From Vitis vinifera (Eukaryota > Streptophyta > Magnoliopsida > Vitales > Vitaceae), in assembly GCF_030704535.1 (NCBI RefSeq), contig NC_081815.1, positions 19,490,001 to 19,554,000 on the forward strand: 64,000 bases of DNA, in the 5' to 3' direction. This document shows, in pieces, positions 60,060-64,000 of the stretch (its first letter is position 1; every line of letters starts with the position of its first letter). The notes beneath the pieces were generated by a model that ran no database searches, had not been told where the DNA came from, and saw nothing but the letters and a program-made list of their open reading frames with translations. The translations under genes and the position numbers were made by a program.

Positions 60060-61600
60060 GAGTCTTTAAAAGTAAAACATGATGTAACAAAGTTAAATTT
60101 AACTGTGTCTTTGTTATCCTTTTGGTGTATTGATATTGATTTGAGCATTCAGCTCATATATCTTACATTGTATATAACTTGTATGTATTAAGAGTTGTAT
60201 AGAAAATATAAGTCAAACTTCTTTGTAAGTAGATAATACAATTGGTTCATGGATTTGGGTAATCTAGTAGAGACTGTAGTACACCACCTCCTAATTGGAG
60301 AGATGATTTGTTTTGGCCGTCGAAACAGGTTTCCTATAGTGAGTGCACTAGTGTATGTGATACACGTTTGATAGAACTTACAGTGAATCATGACACAAGG
60401 ATATCAATTGTCAAAATTTTTTAAGCTACTATACTACATAAACTCTCAACCTTGAGAGAATATTAGGTTTGTATAAAAATCAATAGGAGACTTTAACCTA
60501 TGAGTAAAACCCTAAAGTGGTCATATATCCCTATGGATTGAGTCACTCTTGATAAAGGTTATTATCAACGGTATTCTCAATAGAGACAACATGATATCTC
60601 AAGAAATTGAGAAAGTGTGTTCCCTTGGGTGATCCAAAGGACATATGATCATGAAATCTATAGTCAAAGTAATTCATTTAGTGGAATTTAACATATACTT
60701 CTTGAAGTTAAAGTATGTCGGTTAATCACATAATAAGTGGGATCTATAACTTAAGAATTTGAGAGATAATCTTGATAGGTGATAACTCTACCTTGTTAGA
60801 TTACAAACACCAATTCATGGGGAGTCTACATCAAGTGGATAGTAGATCATGGACCTGAACTTCATCTCGTTCTTATTTACATAAGATATTGGAGTGCATT
60901 TGATTCTCTTTAGTAGAATGTTAAATCAACTTCAGAATTGGATTATAAGGGAGCTAGTACTTCATAGGTCCTAACGGCCTCCACTCTAAGCTCATATACC
61001 ATGATGACACAACTTATGAGAGTTGGATTGACTCTAAGTTCATTCTTGTGCATAAGAATGTTTTAGTAATTACACAAGGTTGTGTGGTTAATTAATGTTT
61101 TGGGTTAGATTAAGTGACCAAGCCTTGATAGGCTCAAGTCACTTAAGCCTAGTAGAGGAACCCTATAAATACTCCTTAGGGGTTAAGGTTTCTATCACTT
61201 TTTGGTGTAACAGTTGTCTTTCACCTCTAGAGAAAGAGAGCCTAAGTTTCTTCTCTTCCATTACCCACACTTTGGAGCGCCAAGACTATGGTTCTAATCA
61301 TCAAACAAAAGATCTTGGGTATCTGAGACCTTCAGACTTCTTCTTTTTTATGTGGAATTGATTTGGGAATATCCAAATCAAAGTATGAGCTTTATTTTCT
61401 CTAGATCTTATGTTAATATAGTTTTTGTTGCCATATGTTTCCGTTTTTACAAATTTAAAGAAGTCTAGGATAGTTTGCATGCACTCTACGTGATCCAGGG
61501 CTAGGAAATGAAGTAATCCAGTTTTCCTAATAGAAATCCTTTCAATCATGCCAAGGTGGTTGCCCTCTTGTAGAATACTACAATGAGTTAAACTCAATAT
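60060..61600 (+). other. Possible decayed LTR or leader of the copia remnant
   Basis: No gene was recognised. The order 'CCCTATAAATACTCC' (61161-61175), a pyrimidine-rich leader and then gag-like sequence near 61680 would fit the 5' LTR and leader of the copia remnant that follows. No matching second LTR was found after 63515, so this is only a suggestion. Confidence 0.3.
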
Positions 61601-61679
61601 TCATGGACTTGATTATTGAAGGTCTAATGATGTGATGTGTGTAACTGATATTGAGAAACAAAGGAAGAATACTATTGAG

Positions 61680-63515
61680 GATCGGGCTTATATATTTCTT
61701 GTAGGTCTTTATCATAATTTGGATCAAGTTAGTAGTCATGTTTTAACCACCTTACTTTTACTAAGTCTAGAATAAGCCTATTCACTAATCCATCGTGAAA
61801 CGTAGAAGCAAGTCACCATGAGAACCAAAGATCACTCTGAAGCTTCCATACTGACTATCCATAAGATAGTTATACATGTTCTTAACATGATTCAACCATT
61901 AGGAAACATAGAGATCCGAGTTTTTTCCATCATTTTCCTCTTACATCAGAATTATATATTGGATCTCTTGGTTGAAACTGGTAACTCCACTTATGATCCT
62001 GTAGATACTTCCATTGAGATAAATCATTATCTGTCCATCTATCCTGATCAGATTCCAACGAACAAGGAAAAATATCAGAGACTAGTGGGGAAATTAATCT
62101 ATTTGACCTATACTATTTAACTTGTCATATGCAGTTAGTGTTGTAAGTCAATTTATGCATAATTTGAGTGACCAACACATGAATGAAGTAAATTGTATCT
62201 TGGCCGAAGTGAAATCCTTTCCAAGTAAAGGTATTTTGTTCTCCAAACATAGACATTTAGATATTGAGGATTACATAAACTCTAACTTTGTCAAATCCAG
62301 ATTGAATAGAAAGTCTACTTCAGGGTATGTGTCATTTGTAGGAGGAAATTTAGTGACTTGAAGCAATAAGAAACAAAATGTGGTCTCATTGTCTAGTGCA
62401 GGAGTTGAATACCAAGCATTCCATCGTGCAACTACGGAACTTGGCTAAGAATTCTTTTAGGCGAGCTTGGGTTTGGTCCTAAGAAACCTATGGTACTATT
62501 TTGTGATGACACAATAGCTATTGAGATTGCAAATAATATGATACAATACGATTAGGCTAAGCGCATTGAACTTGACAGGAACTACATCAAGGATAACCTA
62601 AATTTTGGCATGATAAAGGTTCCTTACATTAAGAGTGATGAACCTCATAACAGTCTCAAAACTAACTACCAAACTGCACCAGAATACTTCTCATCTGCAC
62701 CAGATAACACTCCCATTTGTTACTTTGTTATAGCTTAACTAATGTACTTGTAAACTGTTACTTAGTTATCTCCTCTTCAAGAAATATATAATAGGATGTA
62801 ATAGTGCAGAAAGTGATACAAGAATGAAAAGAAAACTTACTGCAAATCCAATTTCTTATATGGTATCAAAGCCATCGTCCATCCTCATCACCCAGATTTT
62901 CTTTTAGCTAAATCCATGGCCAATTCCATCCAAAGTTCCAATCTGCAGCAATTACATGGTCCAGAAATCACCTCATCGCAACAGCTTAACATGATTCAGT
63001 CACTGCACATGCTGAATCATCCTCTTCCTGTTAAGCTAGATAGAAACAACTACATTCTTTGGAAAACTCAAATGGAGAACGTCATATATGCAAATGGATT
63101 CGAAGAACACATTGAAAGACTCAAACCTTGTCCTTCCCAGATGACTGTAACAGGTGAAGTTAACCCGGATTTTCTCACCTGGCGACGTTTCGATCACATG
63201 ATCCTGAGTTGGATCTTTTCTTCTCATCTGCACCAAATAACAGTCCCATTTGTTATTCTGTTATAACTTAACTAATGTACTTGTAAATTGTTACTTAGTT
63301 ATCTCCTCTTCAAGAAATATATAAATAGGTTGTAATACTGCAAAAAGTGATACAGGAATGAAAAGAAAACTTACTGCAAATCCAATTTCTTGTAAAGAGT
63401 ACAAATCATCTAGTGGATATGAAGACTCGTGTTGTTACTAGTAGTCCATTCTATGCATCATTATCCAAGTTGGGCATGTACGATATTTATACACCAACTT
63501 GAGGAGGAGAATCAA
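61680..63515 (+). mobile_element. Decayed copia: gag piece joined to RT/RNase H, with nested element
   Basis: A gag-like segment (about 61680-61800, FLVGLYHNLDQVSSHVL) is followed directly by the end of reverse transcriptase (61940-62120, NYILDLLVETG and KYQRLVGKLIYL) and RNase H (62122-62635, SVVSQFMHN and RKSTSGYVSFVGGNLVT). After a nested insertion the last residues follow (63400-63500, SKLGMYDIYTPT). Then a stop and the purine tract TTGAGGAGGAGA. Protease, integrase and most of reverse transcriptase are deleted. Several stops occur. Confidence 0.8.
62636..63394 (+). mobile_element. Nested 759-bp deleted LTR retroelement, TSD AAGAG
   Basis: Inserted in the RNase H part of the surrounding copia, with a perfect 5-bp duplication AAGAG (62631-62635 and 63395-63399). 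The 5' LTR is 62636-62860 and starts TGATGAACC. A primer-binding site (TGGTATCAAAGCC) follows at 62861. Then a copia gag N-terminus (62916-63215) runs straight into the 3' LTR, which lacks its first 50-60 bp (about 63218-63394 remains). One deletion has removed all of pol and the start of the 3' LTR. Confidence 0.82.
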
Positions 63516-63728
63516 CATATATTCACAACTATGATTTAAGTTAGAGCTATGATTTACACCTATAATTGGTTATATAGCTATGATTTATATAGTTGTATAT
63601 TATTTTGTATAATTTGTTATCTTAAAATAGTTTTGTATACCCTATATAAATACCCTTGAGATATATGAAAATATTTATTCAGTAATTTAAACATAAAACA
63701 TAATAAAAATGATGTCAAGTATCTATAT

Positions 63729-63731
<3 letters not shown>
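63516..63731 (+). repeat. Probable 3' LTR start of the copia remnant
   Basis: Lies right after the purine tract. It contains a TATA-like CCCTATATAAATACCC (63641-63656) as found in LTR promoters. No partner LTR was identified, so the call is tentative. Confidence 0.4.

Positions 63732-63787
<56 letters not shown>
63732..63787. repeat. (AT)n microsatellite
   Basis: 56 bp of uninterrupted AT dinucleotides. The last 213 bases of the window after it show no feature. Confidence 0.95.
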
Positions 63788-63791
<4 letters not shown>

Positions 63792-64000
63792 ATAATGGAT
63801 GCCTCATCAAAACCATACCAAACTAGTGAAATTTGTGAACCCATCAACAAAAGTACAACTTAAGACTTGTTTGGGAGTGATTGTGATAAAAATATTTTTA
63901 ATCTATAAATATTTTATCAATAAATGCTTTTACGAAATGGGGACTAATTATAGTGAAAACAATTTTAAATATAACAATTTTGTTACAAATGTGTTCATGA

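Overview
The window is plant nuclear DNA, most likely from a grapevine (Vitis) or a close woody eudicot. It is AT-rich, has multi-exon genes with GT-AG introns, and is full of Ty1-copia and Ty3-gypsy LTR retrotransposons and small DNA transposons. The species guess is an inference: the one intact glycosyltransferase aligns, from memory, along its whole length with grape flavonoid 3-O-glucosyltransferase. It needs a database search to confirm.

Positions 1-44.7 kb hold a MATE (DTX/ALF5-type) transporter cluster. All copies share one eight-exon design encoding 489 residues. MATE-1 (1097-3171, +) lacks exon 1, which should lie off the left edge. MATE-psi (6072-18426, +) is a pseudogene split by a short deleted copia element and an 8.95-kb gypsy element. 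MATE-2 (19267-27329, +), MATE-4 (39107-31062, -) and MATE-5 (44607-40240, -) look intact. An orphan exon 1 (29512-29781, +) has no downstream exons. The pair MATE-psi + MATE-2 (about 5653-27842) is an inverted copy of MATE-4 + MATE-5 (about 30520-42742), so this part is a large imperfect palindrome with a 2.7-kb spacer. MATE-1 and MATE-2 are also a nearly identical direct repeat. An old copia remnant in intron 1 is shared by MATE-1, MATE-2 and MATE-4 and so predates the duplications. The two retroelements inside MATE-psi are absent from MATE-5 and came later.

Positions 45.4-47.2 kb are a tandem array of a short perfect-hairpin unit separated by long (AT)n tracts. Positions 48029-50200 (-) hold a two-exon UGT78-like flavonoid 3-O-glycosyltransferase with all key residues present. 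It is followed by two broken cytosolic sulfotransferase genes: a fragment near 52 kb, and a full-length pseudogene whose fourth codon was hit by a 4.2-kb copia element (54992-59207).

The last 5 kb are relics: a foldback repeat, an LTR-like stretch, and a decayed copia element carrying a nested 759-bp deleted LTR element. A truncated plastid trnR-UCU copy sits in one arm of the palindrome. If the intact genes are expressed, the region could glycosylate flavonoids and move them (or other small molecules) across membranes, but the sequence alone does not give substrates.
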